Source: M55B157 sp965657825 (GTDB lineage: Bacteria > Actinomycetota > Actinomycetes > S36-B12). Taken from it: 8,392 nt of DNA. The position numbers and the translations under genes are program-made. Under the pieces are notes generated by a model. The model was not told the origin of the DNA and made no database searches. It saw only the letters and a list, made by a program, of their open reading frames with translations. Shown in pieces: positions 1-7,154 of the stretch; the stretch's first letter is position 1; every line of letters begins with the position of its first letter. The stretch spans positions 1 through 8,392 of the forward strand of contig CBFHQG010000099.1 of the NCBI GenBank assembly GCA_965657825.1, in the 5' to 3' direction.

Positions 1-1096
1 AGGCGAACCAGCTCGAGCCGATCAGACGGGCCGCTCCACCGGCTCCGCCCTTGGCCTCGGCGTCTCCGATCTCACCCTCACCTCGCTCGCGGACTGCTCC
101 GCAGACCCAGGTCGCCACACCGCGCTCCGCCAGCAGCCGTTGCGCAGCGTCGGCATCCTCGGCGGCGACAACCGCCACCATCCCTAACCCGAGGTTGAAG
201 GTGCGCTCCATCTCCGACCCGCTGACCCCGGTCGCCGCGATCAACTCGAAGACCGGGTGCGGCCGCCAGGTCGTACGGTCGATATCGGCGGCCAGATGCG
301 CGGGCAGTACCCGGGCGATGTTGGCCGCGATACCGCCACCGGTGATGTGCGCGAACGCGTGCGTGTCCGTCTGTGCGGCGAGATCAAGGCAGTCGCGCGC
401 ATAGATGCGCGTCGGTTCGAGTAACTCCTCGCCTATCGTGCGGCCGAGCTCATCGACATGCCGACGCAGTGCGTCATCGATCCCGCCCGGATCGACACCG
501 AGCAGCGCCCGCCGCGCAAGGGAGTAGCCATTGGAGTGCAATCCGGAGGATCCCATCGCGATGATGACATCACCGGCTCGCACCCGATCGGGGCCGAGCA
601 GGTCATCCGCTTCGACGACGCCGGTCCCCGCGCCCGCCACGTCGTACTCGTCAGGATCGAGCAAACCCGGATGCTCGGCTGTCTCGCCACCGATGAGCGC
701 GCAGCCGGCGATTTCGCAGCCGCGCGCGATGCCGGAGACGATCGCAGCAATCCGCTCCGGGACGACCTTGCCGGTGGCGATGTAGTCGGTCATGAACAGG
801 GGCTGCGCCCCGCACACCACCAGATCGTCGACGACCATCGCGACGAGGTCCTGCCCGATGGTGTCGTGAATGTCCATCCGCTGCGCCACCGCGACCTTCG
901 TGCCCACCCCATCGGTGGAGGTAGCCAGCAGTGGTCGACGGTAGTGCGTTAAGGCTGAGACATCGAAAAGCCCTGCGAATCCTCCGAAATCCCCCACGAC
1001 CTCTGGTCGCGTCGCGCGCGCCACCGCCTCACGCATGAGGGCAACGGCTCGCTCACCCGCCTCGACGTCGACGCCCGACTCCGCATAACTACTCAC
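1..1096 (-). CDS. purM: Phosphoribosylformylglycinamidine cyclo-ligase (AIR synthetase), 3' end cut by window
   Basis: PurM converts FGAM and ATP to aminoimidazole ribonucleotide (AIR), the fifth step of de novo purine synthesis in the cytosol. The frame reads without a stop from a GTG at 1096 to the left edge, giving about 365 residues. PurM is usually about 340-360 residues, so only the last few can be missing. Visible family motifs are STDGVGTK (residues 60-67, nucleotide/substrate loop), GGETAEHPG (136-144) and HITGGG (250-255). The GTG start was chosen because it lies 7 bases after the purF stop and follows a GTGAGG ribosome site that overlaps the purF stop. The purF-purM order and tight spacing indicate co-transcription. 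Residue 49 uses the rare leucine codon TTA. No ATG start in the same frame competes. The identification is firm; only the C-terminus is unseen. Confidence 0.95.
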   Translation of the reverse strand, partial: MSSYAESGVDVEAGERAVALMREAVARATRPEVVGDFGGFAGLFDVSALTHYRRPLLATSTDGVGTKVAVAQRMDIHDTIGQDLVAMVVDDLVVCGAQPLFMTDYIATGKVVPERIAAIVSGIARGCEIAGCALIGGETAEHPGLLDPDEYDVAGAGTGVVEADDLLGPDRVRAGDVIIAMGSSGLHSNGYSLARRALLGVDPGGIDDALRRHVDELGRTIGEELLEPTRIYARDCLDLAAQTDTHAFAHITGGGIAANIARVLPAHLAADIDRTTWRPHPVFELIAATGVSGSEMERTFNLGLGMVAVVAAEDADAAQRLLAERGVATWVCGAVRERGEGEIGDAEAKGGAGGAARLIGSSWFA

Positions 1097-1103
1097 CGGT
1101 GCC

Positions 1104-2624
1104 TCACCGACGCAGGGTCGAACCGCTCGGGGTGTCCTTGGTTGCCCGCATCTGCAGGCCCTCGAGCAGGTGCTTGCCGATGATCTCCGGCTCCGGCACC
1201 GGCACGGGGTACACCCCGTCGAAGCAGGCGCGGCACAGTCGATCTGCCGGCAGCGTCGTCGCCTCGGTCAACTCCTGCAGGGACACATAACCGAGGGAGT
1301 CGGCTCCGATGGAGGTGCGGATCTCCTCGACACTCAAGCCGTTGGCGATCAACTCAGCGCGCGAAGCGAAGTCGATGCCATAGAAACAGGGCCATTTCAC
1401 CGGCGGTGAGGAGATGCGCACGTGCACCTCGCGCGCGCCTGCCTCACGCAGCATCCGGATCAGGGCCCGCTGGGTGTTGCCGCGCACGATCGAATCGTCG
1501 ACCACGACGAGTCGCTGATCAGCGATCACCTCGCGTAGCGGGTTCAACTTCAACCGGATACCCAACTGTCGAATCGTCTGCGACGGCTGGATGAACGTGC
1601 GACCCACGTAGGCGTTCTTCACCAAGCCTTCGGCGAAGGGGATCCCCGACTCCTGGGCGTAGCCGATGGCGGCGTATCGACCCGACTCGGGCACGGGGAT
1701 GACCAGATCCGCCTCGACCGGGTACTCGCGCGCCAGTCGCCTTCCGATATCGACGCGGGTGGCCTGCACGCTACGCCCGGCGATCGAGGTGTCCGGTCGG
1801 GCGAGGTAGACGTACTCGAACAGGCACCCCTTCGGCTCGGCCTCGGCGAACCGGTGCGTGCGCAGACCGTGCTCGTCGATCGCGACCAACTCACCGGGCT
1901 CCACCTCGCGAACGAACGCCGCGCCCACGATGTCCAGGGCCGCGGTCTCACTGGCCACCACCCAGCCATGCTCCAGGCGACCGAGCACGAGGGGGCGGAT
2001 CCCCAGCGGGTCACGTGCGGCATACAGGGCCGTGTCGTCCATGAATACCAGCGAGAATGCCCCGGCAAGTTTGGGGAGCTCCTCGATCGCGGCGGCCTCC
2101 AGTGACAGATCGGGGTGAGCCGCGATGAGCGCGGTGATCAGGTCGGTGTCGGAGGTGGCGCGGGAGATCTTCGTGCCCAGTGGCAACTCTCCGCGGGATT
2201 CCTCCAGCGCTGCCACCCGATCAGCGAGTTCGGCCGTGTTGGTCAGATTTCCGTTGTGTCCCAGGGCAAGGTGACCGGTGGCCGTGGCCCGGAAGGTCGG
2301 TTGGGCGTTCTCCCAGGAACTCGAACCGGTCGTGGAATACCGGGTGTGGCCGATCGCGACGAAGCCCTTCAAGGATTCCAGACTCGCCTCGGTGAACACC
2401 TGCGAGACCAGGCCCATGTCCTTCATCACCACGATGTGGTGGCCGTCGCTGACGGCGATACCGGCGGATTCCTGGCCGCGATGCTGCAGTGCATACAGGC
2501 CGAAGTAGGTCAGTTTGGCGACATCGTCGCCGGGCGCCCAGACCCCGAAGACCCCGCAGGCATCCTGCGGGCCACGGTCGATCGGATCGAGGTCATGCGT
2601 GAGCTTGCCGTCTCCGCGCGCCAC
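1104..2624 (-). CDS. purF: Amidophosphoribosyltransferase (glutamine PRPP amidotransferase)
   Basis: PurF transfers the amide nitrogen of glutamine to PRPP to make phosphoribosylamine, the committed step of purine synthesis. The 506-residue protein starts with a short propeptide of 22 residues before Cys23 in DACGVFG. In this family the cysteine becomes the N-terminal nucleophile of the glutaminase after processing. The N-terminal Ntn domain contains NGNLTN (124-129). The C-terminal phosphoribosyltransferase domain has the PRPP loop VVVDDSIVRGNT (373-384). Four cysteines (267 in KGCLFEY, 413 in WPCFYGID, 464 and 467 in LCRAC) sit where the Bacillus-type enzyme binds its 4Fe-4S cluster, so an iron-sulfur, propeptide-bearing form is inferred. 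The GTG start is the only reasonable one in frame, but no good ribosome site precedes it. The upstream gene ends 35 bases away on the same strand, and purM follows after 7 bases. Confidence 0.97.
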   Translation of the reverse strand: MARGDGKLTHDLDPIDRGPQDACGVFGVWAPGDDVAKLTYFGLYALQHRGQESAGIAVSDGHHIVVMKDMGLVSQVFTEASLESLKGFVAIGHTRYSTTGSSSWENAQPTFRATATGHLALGHNGNLTNTAELADRVAALEESRGELPLGTKISRATSDTDLITALIAAHPDLSLEAAAIEELPKLAGAFSLVFMDDTALYAARDPLGIRPLVLGRLEHGWVVASETAALDIVGAAFVREVEPGELVAIDEHGLRTHRFAEAEPKGCLFEYVYLARPDTSIAGRSVQATRVDIGRRLAREYPVEADLVIPVPESGRYAAIGYAQESGIPFAEGLVKNAYVGRTFIQPSQTIRQLGIRLKLNPLREVIADQRLVVVDDSIVRGNTQRALIRMLREAGAREVHVRISSPPVKWPCFYGIDFASRAELIANGLSVEEIRTSIGADSLGYVSLQELTEATTLPADRLCRACFDGVYPVPVPEPEIIGKHLLEGLQMRATKDTPSGSTLRR

Positions 2625-2659
2625 GCTCGACAGTCTACGCGGGCGTGGCGCGCGAGCGA

Positions 2660-3358
2660 TCAGGCCAGGGCGGCGACGAGCGCGTCGCGAGCAGTCTGCA
2701 CCTCGGCGCGGAAGTCCGCCTTCGCATCCTTCTTGGCCGCGACCTGGGCGCGGTTGGCGTCGCGCTGCGCCTCGCGGTAAGCCTGGTTGGCCGCCCTCAT
2801 CTCCTCGCGGGTGGTGGCCGCCTCACGTGCTGCGCCGTAGGCCTCACGGGCCTCCTTCTTCGCCGTGCGGTGCGCCTCACGGGCATCCTTCATGGCCTGG
2901 GCCAGATTGGTGTGGGCGGCGACGATCGCGGCACGGTAGTCGGTCACCGGCTGGAGCTGCTCAGCCGGCAGCGTCGCGGCATCGAACGCGGCGACGGCAG
3001 CGGCCAGGTCGGCCATCAGCTGATCCTTCGCCGCTGCCCGGGCCTCGCGGTCATCTCCGGCAGCCTCCTTGGCCGCGTCGTACGCCTCGCGCGCGGTGGT
3101 CTTCGCGGCCTCGAAGGCGGTGTCGGCTTCCTCGGTGACCGTGCGATCGACCTGCTGCTCGAGCCAGCGGTCGGCCTGGGGGGCATACGGACGCGGCTTA
3201 CTCGACGACACCGACGGGCGATCATCCCCCGGGCGCGCCTGCGCGGCGGTCGTGCCGACAGCAGCACCGCCAAGGAGAAGGGCGCCTGCCGCGAGCGCAG
3301 CGCCGATACGGCGGCCCGTGTGTCGGTGCGATTCGGGGGTGCGGGCGGTGTTCGTCAT
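2660..3358 (-). CDS. Secreted alanine-rich helical protein with 11-residue repeats, function unknown
   Basis: I do not recognise a named family. The 232-residue product has a clear Sec-type signal peptide: basic residues (RR at 16-17), a hydrophobic stretch of roughly residues 18-38 and a likely cut after AQA (39-41). A short Pro/Ser-rich stretch follows, and then almost only Ala, Lys, Arg, Glu and Asp from residue 70 to the end, predicted to be long amphipathic helix. Units such as REAHRTAKKEA (160-170), REAYGAAREAA (171-181), NQAYREAQRDA (191-201), NRAQVAAKKDA (202-212) and KADFRAEVQTA (213-223) show an 11-residue (hendecad) period; Phe82 and Tyr93 show the same step in the first half. There is no cysteine. 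The ATG is supported by a strong AGGAGGA ribosome site 6-7 bases upstream. It stands first on the strand that continues into purF and purM. LEA-like or extracellular coiled-coil roles are possible but unproven. Confidence 0.85.
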   Translation of the reverse strand: MTNTARTPESHRHTGRRIGAALAAGALLLGGAAVGTTAAQARPGDDRPSVSSSKPRPYAPQADRWLEQQVDRTVTEEADTAFEAAKTTAREAYDAAKEAAGDDREARAAAKDQLMADLAAAVAAFDAATLPAEQLQPVTDYRAAIVAAHTNLAQAMKDAREAHRTAKKEAREAYGAAREAATTREEMRAANQAYREAQRDANRAQVAAKKDAKADFRAEVQTARDALVAALA

Positions 3359-3416
3359 GGCTCCTCCTCGAGCGAGTAGCGACGCAGCGTGACCACCGCA
3401 TCGTTCAGCGTTGACT

Positions 3417-3455
3417 CTCGATTCAGTATCGGCCCGATTCCCACCCTGATTCGAG
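3417..3455. repeat. Imperfect inverted repeat in the divergent control region
   Basis: CTCGATTCAG (3417-3426) and CTGATTCGAG (3446-3455) are inverted copies with one mismatched position, separated by 19 bases. The element lies about 60-100 bases upstream of the start codon of the secreted helical protein gene on the minus strand. It could be a regulator site or a leader hairpin of that gene; no convincing promoter hexamers were found on that strand. Chance is not excluded. Confidence 0.35.
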
Positions 3456-3571
3456 CCCAGCGAGGCAATCCCGGGGACATCCCAGCAATCTCACAGAGGT
3501 TCTTGACGTTCCCCGAACATTGCGGGGCGCTGTCCCTGTCGTAGGACGTGGGCTCAGGAGTTCACCACCCC

Positions 3572-3600
3572 TTGACGGTGTACCCGGTCAGACCTACCCT
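3572..3600 (+). promoter_or_regulatory. Candidate sigma-70 type promoter of the SDR-GntR-FMO-SDR operon
   Basis: A TTGACG -35 hexamer (3572-3577) is followed, after 17 bases, by TACCCT (3595-3600), which fits the actinobacterial TANNNT -10 pattern. Transcription would begin near 3606-3608, leaving a leader of about 40 bases before the GTG at 3646. The position directly in front of a palindromic operator supports the call. The start site itself is inferred. Confidence 0.6.
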
Positions 3601-3610
3601 CCACATAGTC

Positions 3611-3624
3611 GATTGTCGACAATC
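3611..3624. promoter_or_regulatory. Perfect 14-bp palindrome, likely operator for the adjacent GntR regulator
   Basis: GATTGTCGACAATC is a perfect palindrome. Its core TTGTCGACAA fits the TnGT...ACnA pattern known for FadR-subfamily GntR repressors. It begins a few bases after the predicted transcription start, where a bound protein would block initiation or early elongation. The second gene of the operon encodes a regulator of exactly that subfamily, so autoregulation is the simplest reading. The palindrome is seen; binding is inferred. Confidence 0.65.
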
Positions 3625-3645
3625 TTTGCCGGGGAGGTGGGTCTC

Positions 3646-4368
3646 GTGCAGCAGGTGGCCGTGGTCACCGGCGCAGCCTCGGGCATGGGGGCCGCGACCT
3701 GCGTGCGCTTCGCTGATGCCGGTTGGCAGGTGCTGGCCGTCGATCTCGTTTCCGCGGAGAGTCTCGTGACCGACGACGCTGCCCCTCGCCAGCGAATCCA
3801 CCCGGTCATCGCAGATGTCCGCGACCGTCCCGCCATCGAGGCCGCACTCGCCGAACTCGTCCCCGGCCTCGGTGGGCGCATCGACGCGGTGGCGAACGTC
3901 GCCGGGATCTATCCACCCACCACCTTGGACACCTACACCGCCGAGCAGTTCGACTCGATCTTCGGTGTCAACGTGCTCGGCGTGCTCAACATCAGCGCCG
4001 CCTGCGTAGCGCATATGCAGCCAGGTTCCAGCATCGTCAATGTCGCATCGGTCGATGCGTTCACCGTGTCACCCGGGCAGTTGCTCTACGGGGCATCGAA
4101 GGCCGCTGTGGTCATGGTGACCAAGAGCCTTGCCCTGGAGTTGGCACCGCGAGGCATCCGGGTGAACGGTGTCGCACCAGGTTGGGTGAACACCCCCGGC
4201 AATGCCGCGACCGGACGCATGGCTGCTGCCGCCGCGAGCATCCCAATCGGTCGCGTCGCCGAGCCGGCTGAGATCGCCGAGTGGATCTGGCTGCTCACCG
4301 GATCAGGTCACGCTGGCTTCGTGGACGGGGAGACGATCGTGATCTCCGGGGGTGACGTCATCCGATGA
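3646..4368 (+). CDS. NAD-preferring short-chain dehydrogenase/reductase, first operon gene
   Basis: A classical SDR of 240 residues, the family's usual length. It shows the cofactor loop TGAASGMG (8-15), Asp33 at the end of strand 2 (which in this family favours NAD(H) over NADP(H)), NVAG (84-87), and the catalytic set Ser135, Tyr148 and Lys152 in YGASK. SDRs of this type oxidise alcohols to ketones or the reverse; the substrate cannot be told. The GTG at 3646 is chosen because GGGGAGG (3631-3637) lies 8 bases upstream and the Rossmann strand then begins at residue 4 as expected. The frame stays open further upstream to about 3520, but that would run through the promoter and operator. Its stop overlaps the GntR start by 4 bases (ATGA). 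The tail ends SGGDVIR, close to the common ISGG ending of SDRs. Confidence 0.92.
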   Translation: MQQVAVVTGAASGMGAATCVRFADAGWQVLAVDLVSAESLVTDDAAPRQRIHPVIADVRDRPAIEAALAELVPGLGGRIDAVANVAGIYPPTTLDTYTAEQFDSIFGVNVLGVLNISAACVAHMQPGSSIVNVASVDAFTVSPGQLLYGASKAAVVMVTKSLALELAPRGIRVNGVAPGWVNTPGNAATGRMAAAAASIPIGRVAEPAEIAEWIWLLTGSGHAGFVDGETIVISGGDVIR

Positions 4369-5030
4369 GCGTCTTCTCACCCGTGACCTCTGAATCCACC
4401 GGCGACCTGCTCGCCGATGACCTACGCGCAGCGATCCTCGATGGGCGCATCGCACCCGGCGACCGATTGATCGAAATGGATCTGGCCGAGCAGTTCGAAA
4501 CCTCCCGCGCGCCGGTGCGCGAAGCGATCCGGCTGCTGGCCGGTGAGCGACTGGTGCAGTTGCGCCGCAATCGAGGTGCGGTCGTGGTGACACCCACCAT
4601 CGACGATGTCCTCGAGGTGTATGCGATCCGGCTGTCCCTCGGTGCGATCGCGTTGGCCCATGCGGTGCAGGCGCATTCCGGTGACAACCTCGACGACGCA
4701 CGAGCACTGTTGGATCGCATGCGCGACCCGATCGTGCGGGCAGACGCCACCGCGATGGTGGAGGCAGACCTTGCGGTGCAAGCCGCGATCTTCGCACTCA
4801 GCGGTCTGCCGCGAATCTGCTCGGCGCTGTCGGCGACGGAGAACGAAATCCGGTTCTTCGTCTCCGCGCTCGACATCACCTACGACACCCTCGACCGTGA
4901 CATCCAAATCAGGAACCACGAGCGTGTCCTCGACGCCATCGCCGCGGGTGACGCCGAGACAGCCATCACCACCTGGGAATCCCACATCGAGCGAACCGTC
5001 GCGGAATTCGTGAATGGAGAGACGCCATGA
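4365..5030 (+). CDS. GntR-family regulator, FadR/FCD subfamily
   Basis: This 221-residue protein has an N-terminal winged helix-turn-helix (about 12-75, including GDRLIEMDLAEQF and the recognition helix SRAPVREAIRLLAGERLV) and an all-helical FCD ligand-binding domain (about 80-215). FCD regulators usually repress catabolic genes and release DNA when a small acid or pathway intermediate binds. The FCD metal site normally has Asp-x3-His plus two later histidines. Asp135, His185 and His207 are present at matching spacing, but the first His position is Gln139 (DLAVQ instead of the usual DxxFH). Metal binding may therefore be weakened or lost. The gene sits between the first SDR and the monooxygenase with 4-base ATGA overlaps on both sides. 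GGGGGTGA (4348-4355) may serve as its ribosome site. It probably acts on the palindrome at 3611-3624. Confidence 0.93.
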   Translation: MSVFSPVTSESTGDLLADDLRAAILDGRIAPGDRLIEMDLAEQFETSRAPVREAIRLLAGERLVQLRRNRGAVVVTPTIDDVLEVYAIRLSLGAIALAHAVQAHSGDNLDDARALLDRMRDPIVRADATAMVEADLAVQAAIFALSGLPRICSALSATENEIRFFVSALDITYDTLDRDIQIRNHERVLDAIAAGDAETAITTWESHIERTVAEFVNGETP

Positions 5031-6295
5031 CCCGCTACTGCGTCATTGGAGCCGGCCCTGCCGGGCTCGCCGCACTGAAGACGATGGTGGATGAAGGCCA
5101 CGAGGTGGACTGCTTCGAGAAGTCCGATGCGATCGGCGGGCATTGGAACCACGACTATGACGCCCTGCACCTGATCACCTCACGTGACGTGACCGGATTC
5201 GACGGCTTTCCGATGCCGGCGGAGTATCCGCTGTTCCCGCATCGAGATCACATGCTGGATTACTTCCACCGCTTCGCCGATGCGTTCGACCTCAAAGGTC
5301 GCATCACGTTCAACACCGCGGTCGAATCGGTGGTGCCCCTGCCCACCGACGGACCGGTCGGTTCCGCCGGATGGCGGGTGACGACGAGCGATGGTGTGAC
5401 CCGTGATTACGACGGCGTGCTCGTGGCCAACGGTCACCTGCACAATCAGAAGATCCCCGAGATCCCCGGTGAGTTCACCGGCACCCAGATCCATTCCGGC
5501 TCCTACCGCAACACCGGGGACATCACCGGTAGGCGCGTACTCGTCGTCGGATCGGGTAATTCCGGTTGCGATCTGGCCGTCGACGCTGCCCAGCAGCACT
5601 TCGACACCCATATCGTCATTCGCCGCGGACACTTCTTCCAGCCCAAGACCTACTTCGGGCGACCCCGTGCAGAGTTGGCGTTCCTCGCGGAATTCAATCC
5701 CGAGGAACAGGACCTGATCGCACGCTTGATGATGCGGTTGAAGGTCGGCACCCACGAGAACTACCCGGGGATGCCCGAACCCGACCATGGCACGCTGGCC
5801 GAAGGCCCGCCGATCGTCAACGATCTGCTGCTCTACTGGGTGCAGCACGGCCGCATCACGATCCGTCCCGGCATCGAGCGCTTCGACGGCCGCACCGTGC
5901 ACTTCGCCGATGGCACTAGTGACGAGTTCGACACGATCCTGTGGGCGACCGGATTCCACGCCTCGCTGCCGTTCCTCGATGAAACCCTGCTCACCCGTCA
6001 GGATGGGATCCCACTTCGAGTGGGTGCAGCGGTCGTGCCACTGAACCTGGAGAAGCTCTATCTCATCGGGATGATCGGAGCCCGCGGTCCACAGCCACCG
6101 ATTTATCCGCCGCAGGTGCAGATCGCCGCCCGGATGATCGCGATGCACGAGGCAGCCGAGGGTGGATTCCGACCCATCGCCGGGCCACTGTCGGTCAGCC
6201 AGGAGCACGAGTGGCGCATCGACATCCTGCGGCATCTGTGGCTGGACCAGGTCGAGCGTACGAACGAGGCATTGGAGTTGTTGAGCTGTGTCTGA
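5027..6295 (+). CDS. FMO-type flavin-dependent monooxygenase (class B)
   Basis: A 422-residue FAD- and NADPH-dependent monooxygenase that would insert one oxygen atom into a substrate heteroatom or carbonyl. Domain marks in order are the FAD dinucleotide motif GAGPAGL (8-14) with Glu31 ending strand 2, GGHW (37-40), the FMO fingerprint FTGTQIHSGSY (150-160), the NADPH motif GSGNSG (175-180) and ATGF (307-310). The fingerprint ends in Tyr rather than the Trp-Pro of type I Baeyer-Villiger enzymes, so it is nearer to FMO/type II-like enzymes. Whether it oxidises N, S or a ketone is open. It starts with ATG overlapping the regulator's stop by 4 bases, with GGAGAG (5016-5021) as ribosome site. Two SDRs flank the regulator and this gene, suggesting alternating dehydrogenation and oxygenation of one compound. 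The usual length for the family is about 420-530. Confidence 0.9.
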   Translation: MTRYCVIGAGPAGLAALKTMVDEGHEVDCFEKSDAIGGHWNHDYDALHLITSRDVTGFDGFPMPAEYPLFPHRDHMLDYFHRFADAFDLKGRITFNTAVESVVPLPTDGPVGSAGWRVTTSDGVTRDYDGVLVANGHLHNQKIPEIPGEFTGTQIHSGSYRNTGDITGRRVLVVGSGNSGCDLAVDAAQQHFDTHIVIRRGHFFQPKTYFGRPRAELAFLAEFNPEEQDLIARLMMRLKVGTHENYPGMPEPDHGTLAEGPPIVNDLLLYWVQHGRITIRPGIERFDGRTVHFADGTSDEFDTILWATGFHASLPFLDETLLTRQDGIPLRVGAAVVPLNLEKLYLIGMIGARGPQPPIYPPQVQIAARMIAMHEAAEGGFRPIAGPLSVSQEHEWRIDILRHLWLDQVERTNEALELLSCV

Positions 6296-7076
6296 TCTGG
6301 CTGGTTGGTTGCAGTTGGCGGGACGCCGAGCAGTCGTTACCGGTGGAGGCGGAGGCATCGGGCGATCGACCGCACTGAAACTGCTGGATGCTGGAGCCAG
6401 TGTCACCATCCTGGATGTGTCCGATGAGGTGTGTGAGAACACACTGCACGATGCGCATGCACTGGACTACACAGTCGACGCCGAAACCTGCGATGTCGCT
6501 GATGCGTCGAGCGTGGCCGAGATTGCACATCGCATCGGTGGGATCGATCTGCTGGTGAACGCCGCCGGCATCGTGCGACCCGGATCACTTCTTGATGTCG
6601 ATCCTGCGCAGTGGGCCCGAGTACTGGAGGTCAACCTCACCGGTGCGTTCCACACGGCGCAGGCGTTCGCACCCGGCATGATCTCCCGCGGCGGCGGTGC
6701 GATGGTGCACATCGCCTCGATCGCAGCGACACATCCGCAGGCCAACTCCTCCGCCTACAGCGCGAGCAAGGCCGGCCTGGTGCTCATGTCACAGCAGTTG
6801 GCATATGAACTCGGGCCGTCGGGGATCCGCAGCAACACCATCAGCCCGGGCCTGGTGCGCACCCCGATGACCGAGGCGTATTACACCGCACCCGGCGTCG
6901 CTGAGCGTCGCAACGCTGCCGTCCCGATCAGGCGCGTCGCGCGACCCTGCGACATCGCCGAGGCAGTGCTGTTCCTGCTCTCACCGCGTGCCGGCTACAT
7001 CACCGGGGCCGACCTCGTGGTCGATGGCGGATTCGCGCAGACCTTGATGAGCACCGTCCCGCGCCCTGGGCACTGA
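6288..7076 (+). CDS. Short-chain dehydrogenase/reductase, last operon gene
   Basis: A second classical SDR (262 residues), clearly different in sequence from the one at 3646. It has TGGGGGIG (18-25), Asp43 at the end of strand 2 (NAD preference), NAAG (91-94), and catalytic Ser144, Tyr157 and Lys161 in YSASK. It ends with the common DLVVDGG motif near residues 242-248 plus a short tail. The GTG start overlaps the monooxygenase stop by 8 bases, with GGAG (6274-6277) ten bases upstream. Translation is therefore probably coupled. It could act on the product or the substrate of the monooxygenase. No esterase or acyl-CoA ligase follows, so downstream steps must be encoded elsewhere. No clear terminator is visible after the stop. 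Confidence 0.93.
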   Translation: MSDLAGWLQLAGRRAVVTGGGGGIGRSTALKLLDAGASVTILDVSDEVCENTLHDAHALDYTVDAETCDVADASSVAEIAHRIGGIDLLVNAAGIVRPGSLLDVDPAQWARVLEVNLTGAFHTAQAFAPGMISRGGGAMVHIASIAATHPQANSSAYSASKAGLVLMSQQLAYELGPSGIRSNTISPGLVRTPMTEAYYTAPGVAERRNAAVPIRRVARPCDIAEAVLFLLSPRAGYITGADLVVDGGFAQTLMSTVPRPGH

Positions 7077-7095
7077 AGGGTCTGTCCTCCCCTCA

Positions 7096-7125
7096 ATCGA
7101 TATTCATCGATATTCATCGATATAT
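7096..7125. promoter_or_regulatory. Three tandem 10-bp units with ATCGAT, likely metalloregulator operator over the arsI promoter
   Basis: The units ATCGATATTC (7096-7105), ATCGATATTC (7106-7115) and ATCGATATAT (7116-7125) follow without gaps. Each begins with the palindrome ATCGAT, so any two neighbours form an inverted repeat with a 4-base spacer, the layout used by ArsR/SmtB repressors. The AT-rich end (TATATG, 7121-7126) is the best -10 candidate, so a bound repressor would cover the promoter. The stretch is far lower in GC than its surroundings. The identity of the regulator is inferred. Confidence 0.6.
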
Positions 7126-7154
7126 GGTGGTGGCAGTCAACCGAGGAGAACCCC

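Noticed and set aside
2645..3379. Long open frame on the plus strand opposite the secreted helical protein
   Set aside because: It is antisense to a gene with a strong ribosome site, signal peptide and regular repeats. High GC at third positions keeps the opposite frame open; its translation shows no family motif.
3511..3527. CCCCG/CGGGG inverted repeat in the divergent region, near a TTGACG
   Set aside because: The stem is only 5 bp with no T-run, and no -10 sits at the right distance from that TTGACG; the promoter at 3572-3600 is better.
3520..3645. Upstream extension of the first SDR to an earlier start
   Set aside because: The extra residues would be encoded by the predicted promoter and operator, the SDR fold begins right after the GTG at 3646, and that GTG has its own ribosome site.
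5180..6442. 420-codon open frame on the minus strand opposite the monooxygenase
   Set aside because: It is a GC-driven mirror of a gene with complete FMO motifs. It spans two real genes and has no recognisable motif.
6429..6444. GTGTGT-GAGA-ACACAC hairpin with a GNRA-type loop
   Set aside because: It lies inside the second SDR coding region, has no T-tract, and codes normally for the protein; probably chance.
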